Below are positions 35,858-45,030 of a stretch of DNA of 64,000 bases, piece after piece. Source of the stretch: Hwanghaeella sp964350445 (GTDB lineage Bacteria > Pseudomonadota > Alphaproteobacteria > UBA8366 > Aestuariispiraceae); contig CAYGKA010000018.1 of NCBI GenBank assembly GCA_964350445.1, positions 1 to 64,000 of the forward strand, written 5' to 3'. The position numbers were made by a program, and so were the translations under genes. The notes beneath the pieces are model-generated. The model saw nothing but the letters and a program-made list of their open reading frames with translations. It was not told the DNA's origin and ran no database searches. Position 1 is the stretch's first letter; each line of letters begins with the position of its first letter.

Positions 35858-37633
35858 GTGGCGAGACAAATGCTGCCTGAGCGGCCAAAAGGCCGCGACC
35901 TGCGCACCCTGCGCCGCGCGGCCGGCTTCCTGCGTCCCTATTGGCGGCGGGTCGCCGGCGCGATGGTCGCGCTCATGGTGACCGCCTCCGCCGTCCTGGG
36001 CCTCGGTCAGGGACTTCGCGCCTTGATCGACGGAGGTTTCTCAGGCGGCGATCCGAACGCGCTGGAAAACGCACTCGTCCTGTTGGTGGGCCTCAGCATC
36101 GTCATGGCCGTCGGGACCTATTGCCGGTTCTATCTCGTCACCTGGTTGGGTGAACGTGTCGTTGCCGACCTGCGTGACGCGGTTTTCGACCGCGTGATCC
36201 GCATGGATCCGGCCTTCTTCGAAGTCACCAAAACGGGTGAGATCCTGTCGCGGCTGACGACCGACACGACCCTGCTGCAATCGGTGATCGGGTCCAGCGT
36301 CTCCATGGCCCTGCGCAACACGCTGATGATGATCGGCGGCCTGGCGATGATGTTTGTCACCAATGCCAAGCTGACGCTGCTGGTCCTGCTTGTGGTTCCC
36401 ATCGTCGTCGTGCCGATCCTGTTCATCGGGCGGAAGGTCCGGGTCCTGTCCCGCGCCAGCCAGGACCGTGTCGCCGATGTCGGCGCCTTCGCGGAGGAAA
36501 GCTTCAACGCGATCCACACCGTTCAATCCTATACCCATGAAGAAGCCGACCGCCGCGCCTTCGCTTCGGAGGTGAAGAACGCATTTTCCGTCGCGATCGA
36601 GCGAACCCGGCTGCGCGGCATTCTTTCGGCCACGGTCATCCTGCTGGTTTTCGCCGCAATCTCGGTCATCCTCTGGGTCGGCGGCAATGACGTTATGGAA
36701 GGTGTCATCAGCGGCGGCGATCTGGCCGCCTTTGTCTTCTATGCCACGGTCGTCGCCTTCTCCGTCGCGATCATCTCGGAAGTTTATGGCGAGTTGCAGC
36801 GCGCCGCCGGGGCGACCGAGAGGCTCGTGGAACTGCTGGAAGCCGAACCGGACATCCTGCCGCCCACTCAACCCGTACCGATGCCGGATCCACCACAAGG
36901 CCGCATCGCCCTCGACAACGTCACCTTCCACTATCCGTCCCGTCCAGACATGGCGGCGCTCAATGGGTTCAGCCTGACAGTCGAACCGGGCGAGACGGTA
37001 GCGTTGGTCGGTCCGTCAGGGGCCGGCAAGACGACGGTGTTCCAGCTTCTGCTGCGCTTCTACGACCCGGAATCGGGAACGGTGAAGATCGACGGTGTCG
37101 ATGTCAGCAAGGCCGACCCGACGATCGTTCGCCGACGTTTGGCATTGGTCCCACAGGATCCGATCATTTTCGGGGCGACCGGGCGGGAAAACATCGCCTA
37201 TGGCGACCCGGACGCCACATTCGACCGAATCCAGCAGGCGGCGAAGGATGCCCGCGCCGACGAGTTCCTGGCCCGACTGCCGGACGGCTACGATACGTTC
37301 CTGGGCGAAAAAGGCGCGCGCCTTTCCGGCGGGCAGCGCCAACGCATTTCCATCGCCCGGGCCATCCTGCGCAATCCTGCGATCCTGCTGCTCGACGAAG
37401 CGACCAGCGCGTTGGACGCGGAAAACGAGCGCCTGGTGCAAGACGCCCTGAACAGGTTGATGGCCGGTCGCACGACCATCATCATCGCGCATCGGTTGGC
37501 GACGGTCGTAAACGCGGACCGGATCGTCGTCATGGAAGAAGGGCGGATATCGGCCATAGGCACGCACCGGGAATTGACGGAGAACAATCCGCTTTACGCA
37601 CGACTCGCAAAATTGCAATTTAGGGTACACTGA
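35858..37633 (+). CDS. ABC exporter half-transporter (MsbA/ABCB type)
   Basis: The 591-residue fusion has a six-segment membrane domain (about residues 25-320) and a nucleotide-binding domain. Walker A G-P-S-G-A-G-K-T-T is near 388, the signature L-S-G-G-Q-R-Q-R near 488, Walker B L-L-L-D-E-A-T-S-A-L-D near 510, and the H-loop I-I-A-H-R near 545. It would act as a homodimer exporting lipids, drugs or peptides. GTG 35858 has GGAG eight bases upstream. No accessory protein accompanies it. Confidence 0.93.
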   Translation: MARQMLPERPKGRDLRTLRRAAGFLRPYWRRVAGAMVALMVTASAVLGLGQGLRALIDGGFSGGDPNALENALVLLVGLSIVMAVGTYCRFYLVTWLGERVVADLRDAVFDRVIRMDPAFFEVTKTGEILSRLTTDTTLLQSVIGSSVSMALRNTLMMIGGLAMMFVTNAKLTLLVLLVVPIVVVPILFIGRKVRVLSRASQDRVADVGAFAEESFNAIHTVQSYTHEEADRRAFASEVKNAFSVAIERTRLRGILSATVILLVFAAISVILWVGGNDVMEGVISGGDLAAFVFYATVVAFSVAIISEVYGELQRAAGATERLVELLEAEPDILPPTQPVPMPDPPQGRIALDNVTFHYPSRPDMAALNGFSLTVEPGETVALVGPSGAGKTTVFQLLLRFYDPESGTVKIDGVDVSKADPTIVRRRLALVPQDPIIFGATGRENIAYGDPDATFDRIQQAAKDARADEFLARLPDGYDTFLGEKGARLSGGQRQRISIARAILRNPAILLLDEATSALDAENERLVQDALNRLMAGRTTIIIAHRLATVVNADRIVVMEEGRISAIGTHRELTENNPLYARLAKLQFRVH

Positions 37634-37730
37634 TATTTTTGCTGTGCCATGATACCGATCTTTGGGTTAATCAGTTTCACCCGGCGCCCATACTTTGATC
37701 GCTGTTAGATAGCGAGCCTGGATACAGATC

Positions 37731-38213
37731 GTGACAAATCAATCGGACTGCAATTTCCTGGCCACGACGTCGCCGATGATTCAGGCCATTTTCACATATT
37801 GGGACAAGTTGCGCGGTGAACGCGCCATGCCTGAGCGTGCGGAATTCGATCCCTTGGCGGTTCCCCGCCATCTCCCCGGTGTCTTGCTGGTGGAGGTTGA
37901 AGGGTTGGACACGGAAGGCGTGGGCATTTACCGCTATCGTGTCGTCGGGACCATGGAGGCCGAGAACCGCGGTCACAACCCGACTGGCAAATTGGTCAAC
38001 GAAGGCTATTTCGGTGCGTCGCTGGAAGACTCTATCGCGGCATATGAATGGGTCCGCCTGAACAGGTCTTTCATTTACTTACCCTTGGAGTTTGTGACGG
38101 ACGACCATCTGCCCATCAACGAATTGTCGATTCTTTTTCCGTTCGGCAAGAGCACGGGAGAGGTAACCCATATTCTCGTCTATTCAGAACCGAACGACGC
38201 CGGTTTCGAATAG
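37731..38213 (+). CDS. PAS_5-type sensory protein (second of three)
   Basis: The 160-residue protein has the same core as the one at 13838: I-x-x-Y-W-D-K-L-R, then M-P-E-R-A-E-F-D-P-L-A-V-P-R-H-L-P-G-V and I-Y-R-Y-R-V-V-G-T. It contains only the sensory fold, with no kinase, DNA-binding or cyclase output. GTG 37731 has no strong ribosome site. It lies between an ABC exporter and a GST gene, with no obvious partner. Confidence 0.75.
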   Translation: MTNQSDCNFLATTSPMIQAIFTYWDKLRGERAMPERAEFDPLAVPRHLPGVLLVEVEGLDTEGVGIYRYRVVGTMEAENRGHNPTGKLVNEGYFGASLEDSIAAYEWVRLNRSFIYLPLEFVTDDHLPINELSILFPFGKSTGEVTHILVYSEPNDAGFE

Positions 38214-38233
38214 TCGCTCCGACACCGTTTGCA

Positions 38234-38860
38234 CTAGGCGGCAGCTGCTTTCTTCTTGAACGGACAGAATTCGCGTTCAGCCAAACGGTCCAAATAGGCG
38301 TGCAAGTTCGGGAAGGTTTCGTCCAGGAACTCAGCCATCCGGCCCATGACGATGGCGGAGCTTACGATGATGTCCGTAACCGAAAATCTGTCACCCAGCA
38401 TATAGGCTGTGTTCCCCAGCCTTTCTTCCAGAACAGCGGCCCCCCTTTTGAAGAACTGCGCGGATTGCGCAACGACTTCCTGGCGGCGTTGATCTGCGGG
38501 GATCAAAAAGGGGCTTCTGTTCAGGAATCCGCTCCAGGCCCAGGCCTCAACCTCGCTGGTTGAGAAGAGCGTCCACTGATCGTGTAATGTCCTCTCCCAC
38601 GTTCCCGGTTTCGGTATCAGGTGCTTCTCCGGAACGAGGTCAGCGATAGCGTTCACAATCGCAGATGATTCAAACAACGGTTTCCCGTCGATCAATGCCG
38701 CCGGTAACTTCCCCAGCGGGTGTATACGGCGCAGTTCCTCGCTTCCGATCGTCTTGAAGCTGTTTCCCTGCGACCGGTATTCAAGCCCGGCCTCCTGTAG
38801 CACCCAACGGCATTTGGTCGAACGGGTCCGCTTTAGTTCAAACAGCACGATGTCCGGCAT
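38234..38860 (-). CDS. Glutathione S-transferase-like protein
   Basis: The 208-residue protein has a thioredoxin-fold N-domain with L-G-K-L-P-A-A-L-I-D-G and F-E-S-S-A-I-V-N-A-I (the glutathione-binding E-S-x-A-I). The helical C-domain includes Y-M-L-G-D-R-F-S-V-T-D-I. Members conjugate or reduce electrophiles with glutathione. It is divergent from a TetR gene with a perfect palindrome between them, which suggests an inducible detoxification pair. Confidence 0.88.
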   Translation of the reverse strand: MPDIVLFELKRTRSTKCRWVLQEAGLEYRSQGNSFKTIGSEELRRIHPLGKLPAALIDGKPLFESSAIVNAIADLVPEKHLIPKPGTWERTLHDQWTLFSTSEVEAWAWSGFLNRSPFLIPADQRRQEVVAQSAQFFKRGAAVLEERLGNTAYMLGDRFSVTDIIVSSAIVMGRMAEFLDETFPNLHAYLDRLAEREFCPFKKKAAAA

Positions 38861-38938
38861 ATCCCTGTTCCTTTCCTTGCAACGGTCCCGCCATGAGGGC
38901 GTGCAATCAGTACTTTCCTGACCGTGCGTCAGCTTCTA

Positions 38939-38958
38939 AATATGTTCAAGAACATATT
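38939..38958. promoter_or_regulatory. Perfect palindromic operator between GST and TetR genes
   Basis: AATATGTTC (38939-38947) and GAACATATT (38950-38958) are perfect nine-base arms around AA. The site lies 27 bases before the TetR start and 79 bases before the GST start on the other strand. A TetR dimer is the obvious ligand. Confidence 0.75.
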
Positions 38959-38985
38959 AAAATGCCCTGAAAGGACCTTTCCCAG

Positions 38986-39651
38986 ATGCCCTTGAGCCGC
39001 GAACACAAGATGAAAACCCGCAGGCGCATCGTCGAGGCGGCCCGCCGTTTGTTCAACAAACGCGGCTTCGGCACCGTACCGATCGACGACATAATGGCGG
39101 AAGCGGGCCTCACCCGTGGCGGTTTCTATAACCATTTCAAAGCAAAGGACGACTTATATGCCGAAACCCTGACGGCCTTCGCGGATGCCGCCAAAACGGC
39201 GGTGGAGACGAGCCCGGTGAGAGGTCCCTCTCTGGCAAGGAAATTCATCCGCGGTTACATCTCCCGCCGGCATCTGAAGACCATTGAAAACCAATGTCCC
39301 TTGATCGCCTTGTCATCGGATGTCGCCCGAGCCGGCCCGACAGTGCGAACAGCCTATGAAACGATCTTGAAAAACCTGGTCGGCATGTTCGAGGAAGCCG
39401 CGCAGAAGAAAGACCCTACCGTCAATGATGCCCTTACCGCCCGGGAAAGAAGCCTCGCGACCGCGGCAATCTGCGTCGGCGCAATGGTCCTAGCCAGGAC
39501 AGTGGAGGACAAGACATTGGCGGGCGAGATCTGCGACGCGTCCCGCAAGCTCGCGGAAGAGACCGTGGCAACGAATGGATCGACGGGCGTTGCGACGCCT
39601 AGTGGTCTGACTTCGACACTTCGAACTCCCACCCGAGCATTGGTTGGATGA
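38986..39651 (+). CDS. TetR-family transcriptional regulator
   Basis: The N-terminal helix-turn-helix reads R-R-I-V-E-A-A-R-R-L-F-N-K-R-G-F-G and G-L-T-R-G-G-F-Y-N-H-F-K-A-K-D-D-L, an excellent TetR match. The C-terminal ligand domain contains N-Q-C-P-L-I-A-L-S-S-D-V, seen in the AcrR/NemR-like branch whose cysteine can sense electrophiles. Paired with a GST, sensing of a reactive electrophile is a reasonable inference. The operator at 38939-38958 should repress both genes. Confidence 0.93.
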   Translation: MPLSREHKMKTRRRIVEAARRLFNKRGFGTVPIDDIMAEAGLTRGGFYNHFKAKDDLYAETLTAFADAAKTAVETSPVRGPSLARKFIRGYISRRHLKTIENQCPLIALSSDVARAGPTVRTAYETILKNLVGMFEEAAQKKDPTVNDALTARERSLATAAICVGAMVLARTVEDKTLAGEICDASRKLAEETVATNGSTGVATPSGLTSTLRTPTRALVG

Positions 39652-39721
39652 CCGCAATACGGACAAACCAGCCATGCGCACTTATGGTATGCTATCGCCT
39701 CTATAAAAATCAGGAGCTTCT

Positions 39722-40429
39722 ATGGGTTCACCGCACCTACCCAAGCTGACAACCTCGCTCTTGCATTCGTACAGCGAAGCCGCGCTACGCAATGCGGATG
39801 AACTGCTCACTGAGTCCCTGCTTTTACGCGACCATGACCACATGGCACGAGCCTATTTCTTGGCCGTTTCTTGTATAGAAGAAACGGGTAAGGCACTCCT
39901 CGCTTTCGATTCCCAGAACCGCAACCTTACCGATCCGGCAATCTGCAAGACGCTGAAAACGTCGATGGAAAGCCACGGGCAAAAAATAAACTATGCATTG
40001 ATTATTTGGGCCGTTAGCAGCCCTGATCCACGGGAAGCGGTGAAGGTTGCGCTTGAACTGATCCTTGACGTTAAACACGGACGCGAACCGTCAATGTATA
40101 GCGATTTGAGGACAGACCCAGATCGCGTGCAAACGCCGCGTGAAATTGTCCGGGCTAGCGCGGCGCGGGATTGTGTCAGACTTGCGCAGAACTGTCTTGT
40201 ATACGCACAAAGCCACGTCAGGGAGAAAATACCACCCAAGTACACGACCGCTCACGATTGGCTGTTCACACTGAAGCCCGCCAAGCTTAAGGAGCTTCTG
40301 AACGTGGAAGACTTCTGGTGGTACTACATCTCGCGCATTGAAGCAGGCCAACAAGACATCGCGGAGGCGGTGCGCGGATACGCGCAGGATCACAGAAAGA
40401 CAGGCAAGCCGTTTCGTGCTGAACTCTAG
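39722..40429 (+). CDS. AbiV-family abortive-infection protein
   Basis: The 235-residue protein shows the AbiV HEPN-like core: A-L-R-N-A-D-E-L-L-T-E-S near residue 20, then A-R-A-Y-F-L-A-V-S-C-I-E-E-T-G-K-A-L near residues 40-57. AbiV proteins stop phage growth by abortive infection; in lactococci the protein interferes with phage translation. ATG 39722 has AGGAG five bases upstream. Base composition is visibly lower in GC than the neighbours, suggesting recent gain. It stands alone, with no other defence gene beside it. Confidence 0.75.
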   Translation: MGSPHLPKLTTSLLHSYSEAALRNADELLTESLLLRDHDHMARAYFLAVSCIEETGKALLAFDSQNRNLTDPAICKTLKTSMESHGQKINYALIIWAVSSPDPREAVKVALELILDVKHGREPSMYSDLRTDPDRVQTPREIVRASAARDCVRLAQNCLVYAQSHVREKIPPKYTTAHDWLFTLKPAKLKELLNVEDFWWYYISRIEAGQQDIAEAVRGYAQDHRKTGKPFRAEL

Positions 40430-40542
40430 ACGAACGCTACAGTGCGTGGCGAATGTTCAAACGACAATAAACGGCTCGGTGGCGACCTAAGCCACATCGC
40501 GTCCGGAAGACAAAATTGGACTCCTCCTTTTTGGTCAATCCA

Positions 40543-41475
40543 CTAGTGGGTTTTCTTGAACTTCTCGGAAAGGAAAATACCGAACAACACGAACAGCAAG
40601 GCCGTGCCGTGGAAGAGCTGAAATTCCTCCCCGATGAACGTTACGGCCATCCCGGCGGCGAATATCGGCACCAGGTTCACGAAAACGCCGGCACGGCTGG
40701 GGCCGATCTTGTCCACACCCAGAATGAAGGTGATCTGGGACACGAAGGAGGGGAAAATCGTTACCAAGGCCACGACAATCCATCCGGTCGGTGTCGGCGC
40801 GAGGAAGTCGCCCATGATGATCTCACCGGCCAGGAACGGAAGCGACGTCAAAAAAGCGACGATGGCCATGCCCGAGAAAAGACCCAACGTCGAGACCGGC
40901 GGCCGGCGTCTGAGGCCTAGTGCGTAGCTGGCATAGAGAAACGCGGCAATGAGCATCAAAAAATCACCGTCGTTGATCGTCAACGTGATGAGCCGTTCGA
41001 GACTGCCGCGCGTCACGACAATGACGACACCAACCAACGTTACCGCGACTCCCAGTGCCTGGATGACGGTGATCTTCTCCCGATACAGGATATAGCTTCC
41101 GACCATCACAAAGACCGGGATCGCCCCTTGGATGATGCCGAGGTTGATCGCCGTCGTACTATGCGCGGCGATATAGAAGACGGCGTTGAAAAGCGTGAAC
41201 CCCGCGCCCCCCATCGCAACCACAAAGCGCCAATGCCGTTTCAGGACAGGCCAGTCGCGGCGGATAGGACCGCGCATGAACAAGGCGATCAACAGTAAGA
41301 CCCCGGCCCAGCGCGCCGTCACCAGGGCCAATGGGGAGATCTCCCCCACCGCCAGTCGGCTCAACACAGCATTCCCGCCCCAGCACATGGTTGCGAAAAT
41401 CAGAAACAGATAGGCATCGAAAGCCCATTTCGGTCCCGTTCCCGGTCCGTTCTCTGCCTTGGCTGTATCGCTCAT
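40543..41475 (-). CDS. EamA/DMT-family transporter
   Basis: The 310-residue protein has about ten membrane segments in two EamA repeats, starting F-A-T-M-C-W-G-G-N-A-V-L-S-R and again G-D-F-L-M-L-I-A-A-F-L-Y-A-S-Y. Substrate is unknown; relatives export amino acids and metabolites. It is divergent from selO, and its start overlaps the upstream region of that gene. It is not closely paired with the other EamA gene at 16453. Confidence 0.9.
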   Translation of the reverse strand: MSDTAKAENGPGTGPKWAFDAYLFLIFATMCWGGNAVLSRLAVGEISPLALVTARWAGVLLLIALFMRGPIRRDWPVLKRHWRFVVAMGGAGFTLFNAVFYIAAHSTTAINLGIIQGAIPVFVMVGSYILYREKITVIQALGVAVTLVGVVIVVTRGSLERLITLTINDGDFLMLIAAFLYASYALGLRRRPPVSTLGLFSGMAIVAFLTSLPFLAGEIIMGDFLAPTPTGWIVVALVTIFPSFVSQITFILGVDKIGPSRAGVFVNLVPIFAAGMAVTFIGEEFQLFHGTALLFVLFGIFLSEKFKKTH

Positions 41476-41623
41476 TGCTGTGATCCTGAAAGGGTCTGGG
41501 AAATCGAGGCCAAGATCGGCACTTGATTTTCAATGCGGCGGTGTAATTGTCGTGGGAGGTAAACACCATCTTCCCACCGCCGTCGAGCAAACTAGACGTC
41601 CCGAAGGCGCAAAGGAGTTTTTC

Positions 41624-43066
41624 TTGCCAGTATCGCCCGCCTACCGTCCCGATATCCGCCATCCGTCGCTTGGCACTGAATTCTATGATCCGGTCCAATC
41701 GGCGGACTTTCCCAAGAACATTATACGGTTCCGAAACGACCGTTGGGCTGAGCGAGTCGGGTTGGAGACTTTGACGGATGATGAATGGACCCGCCATTTC
41801 GGGCGCTTCGAGCCCTTGCCCGACAATTTGGGCGGTCCCCTGGCGCTTCGCTATCACGGCCATCAGTTCCGGGTCTACAACCCGGAACTGGGAGATGGTC
41901 GCGGCTTCTTGTTCGCCCAGCTTCGTGACGCTGTCGACGGGCGCCTTCTCGATTTAGGCACCAAGGGGTCAGGTCAGACCCCGTGGTCGCGGCAAGGCGA
42001 TGGTCGTTTGACCCTGAAAGGCGGCGTGCGAGAGATCTTGGCGACCGAGATGCTGGAAGCCTTGGGCGTCAACACGTCGAAAACGTTCAGCCTGATCGAA
42101 ACCGGCGAAGCGCTATACCGCGGCGACGAGCCGTCCCCCACACGATCCGCGGTCCTGGTCCGGCTCAGCCACGGCCATATTCGGTTCGGCACCTTCCAAC
42201 GCCTCTTGGTAATGGGCCAGACAGCGGAGAAACGGTCGCTCGTTGACTATGTGATCGAATCCTATTGGCCGGAAGCCGCAGACAGTCCCGAGCCCGTCAT
42301 CGCACTGTACAGCCATGTCATGCAGGCCTTGGCGCGCAAAGGCGCACAGTGGTTCGCCGCCGGCTTCGTGCACGGTGTCTTGAACACAGACAACATGGCC
42401 ATCACCGGTGAGAGTTTCGACTACGGCCCTTGGCGCTTCCTACCGGTTCTAGACCCTGAATTCACGGCGGCCTATTTCGACAATTCAGGCCTCTACAGTT
42501 TCGGCCGCCAGCCGGAGGCACTGCACTGGAACCTTGCGCGGCTGGCAGAATGCTTGCTGGACCTGGCCCCACAGGAAAAATTCGAGGACGTCGTCGGCCG
42601 GTTCGGGCAACTTTTCGAGGACGAACTCGTCCGACAGACCCATTGGCGGCTGGGCTTGGAAATCGGCGACGCAGACAAGGCGCAGGACCTGACGAGGGCG
42701 TTCTATGCCGCCTTGCGGGAGAGCGCCGCCCCCTATGAGCAGACTTTCTTCGATCTCGCCCACGGGGCCGACGCGGCGCGCCTCGCGGAATCGCCGAGTG
42801 CCGAACACTACAGACTGGACTGTTTTGGTGACGTTCTGGCCGCAATCCGGCAGGCCCGGCGCATCGCGGGCGCCGCCGATCATCCCTATTTCAAAGGCGA
42901 CCGCCCAGTCACCATGCTGGTCGATGATGTAGAGAGTATTTGGGCGGCGATAGACGAGCGGGACGACTGGAGCCCGCTGGAACGGACGATTGACCGCATC
43001 CGGTCCATGGGCAACGCCTATGCCGGAATTTCCCGGCCGGCAGCAGCCCGAACCGCGCCGCTATGA
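41624..43066 (+). CDS. selO: SelO/YdiU-family protein adenylyltransferase
   Basis: SelO is a pseudokinase-fold enzyme that transfers AMP to proteins in redox stress. The text has A-L-R-Y-H-G-H-Q-F, G-T-K-G-S-G-Q-T-P-W-S-R, and the metal-binding N-T-D-N-M and F-D-Y-G-P-W. The C-terminal third differs from E. coli YdiU and lacks its C-x-x end. I chose TTG 41624 because AAGGAG lies six bases upstream and the product (480 residues) has the normal length; upstream in-frame codons are unlike the family. The stop overlaps the convergent kinase stop by six bases. Confidence 0.92.
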   Translation: MPVSPAYRPDIRHPSLGTEFYDPVQSADFPKNIIRFRNDRWAERVGLETLTDDEWTRHFGRFEPLPDNLGGPLALRYHGHQFRVYNPELGDGRGFLFAQLRDAVDGRLLDLGTKGSGQTPWSRQGDGRLTLKGGVREILATEMLEALGVNTSKTFSLIETGEALYRGDEPSPTRSAVLVRLSHGHIRFGTFQRLLVMGQTAEKRSLVDYVIESYWPEAADSPEPVIALYSHVMQALARKGAQWFAAGFVHGVLNTDNMAITGESFDYGPWRFLPVLDPEFTAAYFDNSGLYSFGRQPEALHWNLARLAECLLDLAPQEKFEDVVGRFGQLFEDELVRQTHWRLGLEIGDADKAQDLTRAFYAALRESAAPYEQTFFDLAHGADAARLAESPSAEHYRLDCFGDVLAAIRQARRIAGAADHPYFKGDRPVTMLVDDVESIWAAIDERDDWSPLERTIDRIRSMGNAYAGISRPAAARTAPL

Positions 43067-44899
43067 GGTGACGGGAAAAAAGACCGTTACCGTCGTTCCT
43101 TTGCCGAGTTGGCTTTCGATCTGCATTTCGCCGCCATGGTCCGCCATTAGCGACTTCACGATCGACAGCCCAAGCCCCGCCCCTTCCTGCGCTACATAAG
43201 CATCGGTCAATCCGCGCGAAAACGGTTCCGCGATGAAGGGCAGCCGGTTTGCCGGAATACCGACGCCTGTGTCGCTCACCTGGATGGATACGAACCCGTC
43301 CTGCTGCGACGCCGACAGAGTTATCCTACCACCGGGTTCCGTGAACTTGACCGCATTGGAAAGCATATTGTTCACGACCTGCCGCGCGGATCGGGCATCG
43401 GCGTGCACCTGCTGAATATCCGGTGCGACATTCAACACCAGTTCCAGGTTCTTGTCCCCCAGGGCTTTCCGGAAATCGTTTTCTGCGAAATCCAACACTT
43501 CGCGGACATTCAGGGCCTTGAATTCGTACGTCCGCTTCCCGGCTTCAATCGCGGAAATATCCAAAACCTGATCGACAAGGCCCAACATGTGGCCGCCACT
43601 GCTGCGGATGGCATCCGCGTATTCCACATACTTCTCGCCGCCCAGAGGTCCGAAATACTGACCCTTCATCATCTCGCTGAAGCCTAGGATGGCGTTCAAG
43701 GGGGTCCTGAACTCGTGGCTCATGGTCGCCAGGAATTCCGACTTCGCCTGATTGGCTTCCTCGGCGCGCCGCAGGGCTGCATCAAGGGCCCGCGCCGCTT
43801 CCTTTTCGTATGTCACGTCTTGTCCCGTGCCGCGGTATCCGAGAAATGTGCCGTTGTCATCGAATACCGGGTCACCATTGATGCTGATTGTCCTGGGGCC
43901 GAAGTCCGGCCGATGGATGTCGTATGTGAAATTCCGAAAAGATCGATGGTTCTCCAAATCCGTCAGGTGCTGCTCCCATTTCGGTTTGTCGGTAACTTCG
44001 GCTGATAATTCCCTGCGCGACTTGCCGATGGCATGGCTGACATCGAAGCCGAGAACTTCGCCGGCACGGGGAGAGAAATAGGTGAAGCACAGATTGGAAT
44101 CCATTTCCCACAGCCAGTCCGACGCGATCTCAGCGAATGATCGGAAGCGCTGCTCGCTCTCCCGTAAGGCATCCGCCGCCTTCGCGCGTTCCTGTATATG
44201 GCCGATGATCGAGCCCAACAGCTTGTTGACGCTTTCGACAACGGCGCGAAATTCGTTCGCGGGATAAGTGACGGCGTCTGGAAGAAGACCCTTTTTCGGG
44301 TCGTCTGGATCGATTTTAGAAAACTCGTCGGCCATTTTCAGCAACGGGCGGGTAAACAGCCGGTTGAAGATGAAAAGCAGGATGATCGCCAGGATCAAGG
44401 CCCGCCCAAGGGCGAAGAGCATCTCGTATCCGGCCTGCCGAAGGACGTACATCGCCGCCTGCTCGGACGAAACCTCGACGACCAGCGTTCCGATAACCTT
44501 GTCGAGTTCGAGCGCGTGGTGCAGTGGGGCCGAGATCGACGTCACTTCGATCGGCAGAAAATCAGCGATCCAAAGGTTCTCGAACGTCGACTCTTTGGTG
44601 CTGCTGCTGACCAGGGAATTACCGAACTCGTCGAATATCTCGACCGTAACGATGGGCTCGAACCGCAACAGCCCGTCGGCTACGCCCGCGGCGAGATAAC
44701 GATCATAGGTAAAGGCGGCCTGACTTGCCGCGCCTTCCACCGAGCCGATCACCGCATTCGCCGTTTCGCGAATATCGGCCAATTGCTGGTCGTATTCCCT
44801 GGCTAGCTGCGCGAAGCCGAAGACAAGCCCCACCCCAACGGCAATCACGAAGATCAGCCAAGTTTGAAGCAACGTTACGCTGCGGGAGTGTTTGAACAT
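43061..44899 (-). CDS. PAS-containing membrane sensor histidine kinase
   Basis: The 612-residue kinase has two membrane segments (about residues 11-31 and 160-182) around a periplasmic sensor. A HAMP-like linker follows, then a PAS/PAC module (Q-R-F-R-S-F-A-E-I-A-S-D-W-L-W near 250; Y-R-G-T-G-Q-D-V-T near 365). HisKA has M-S-H-E-F-R-T-P-L-N, and the ATPase domain has N-A-V-K-F-T and D-T-G-V-G-I. No response regulator adjoins it. Its PAS module resembles one in the hybrid kinase at 49896. Confidence 0.94.
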   Translation of the reverse strand: MFKHSRSVTLLQTWLIFVIAVGVGLVFGFAQLAREYDQQLADIRETANAVIGSVEGAASQAAFTYDRYLAAGVADGLLRFEPIVTVEIFDEFGNSLVSSSTKESTFENLWIADFLPIEVTSISAPLHHALELDKVIGTLVVEVSSEQAAMYVLRQAGYEMLFALGRALILAIILLFIFNRLFTRPLLKMADEFSKIDPDDPKKGLLPDAVTYPANEFRAVVESVNKLLGSIIGHIQERAKAADALRESEQRFRSFAEIASDWLWEMDSNLCFTYFSPRAGEVLGFDVSHAIGKSRRELSAEVTDKPKWEQHLTDLENHRSFRNFTYDIHRPDFGPRTISINGDPVFDDNGTFLGYRGTGQDVTYEKEAARALDAALRRAEEANQAKSEFLATMSHEFRTPLNAILGFSEMMKGQYFGPLGGEKYVEYADAIRSSGGHMLGLVDQVLDISAIEAGKRTYEFKALNVREVLDFAENDFRKALGDKNLELVLNVAPDIQQVHADARSARQVVNNMLSNAVKFTEPGGRITLSASQQDGFVSIQVSDTGVGIPANRLPFIAEPFSRGLTDAYVAQEGAGLGLSIVKSLMADHGGEMQIESQLGKGTTVTVFFPVTS

Positions 44900-45030
44900 G
44901 GGCGAATGCCGACCGTGAAATTTCCGTCAAACAGGACTTACACTTAAAGCTTAGTTTACCGACCCCCGAACGATGCATATTAGACTTGGCTGGCGTAAAG
45001 TGTCACCCACGCAAAATCACTACAGACGGA

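Noticed and set aside
39722..40429. Multi-gene defence island around the AbiV gene
   Set aside because: Neighbours on both sides are a TetR regulator and an EamA transporter; no second defence gene is present.
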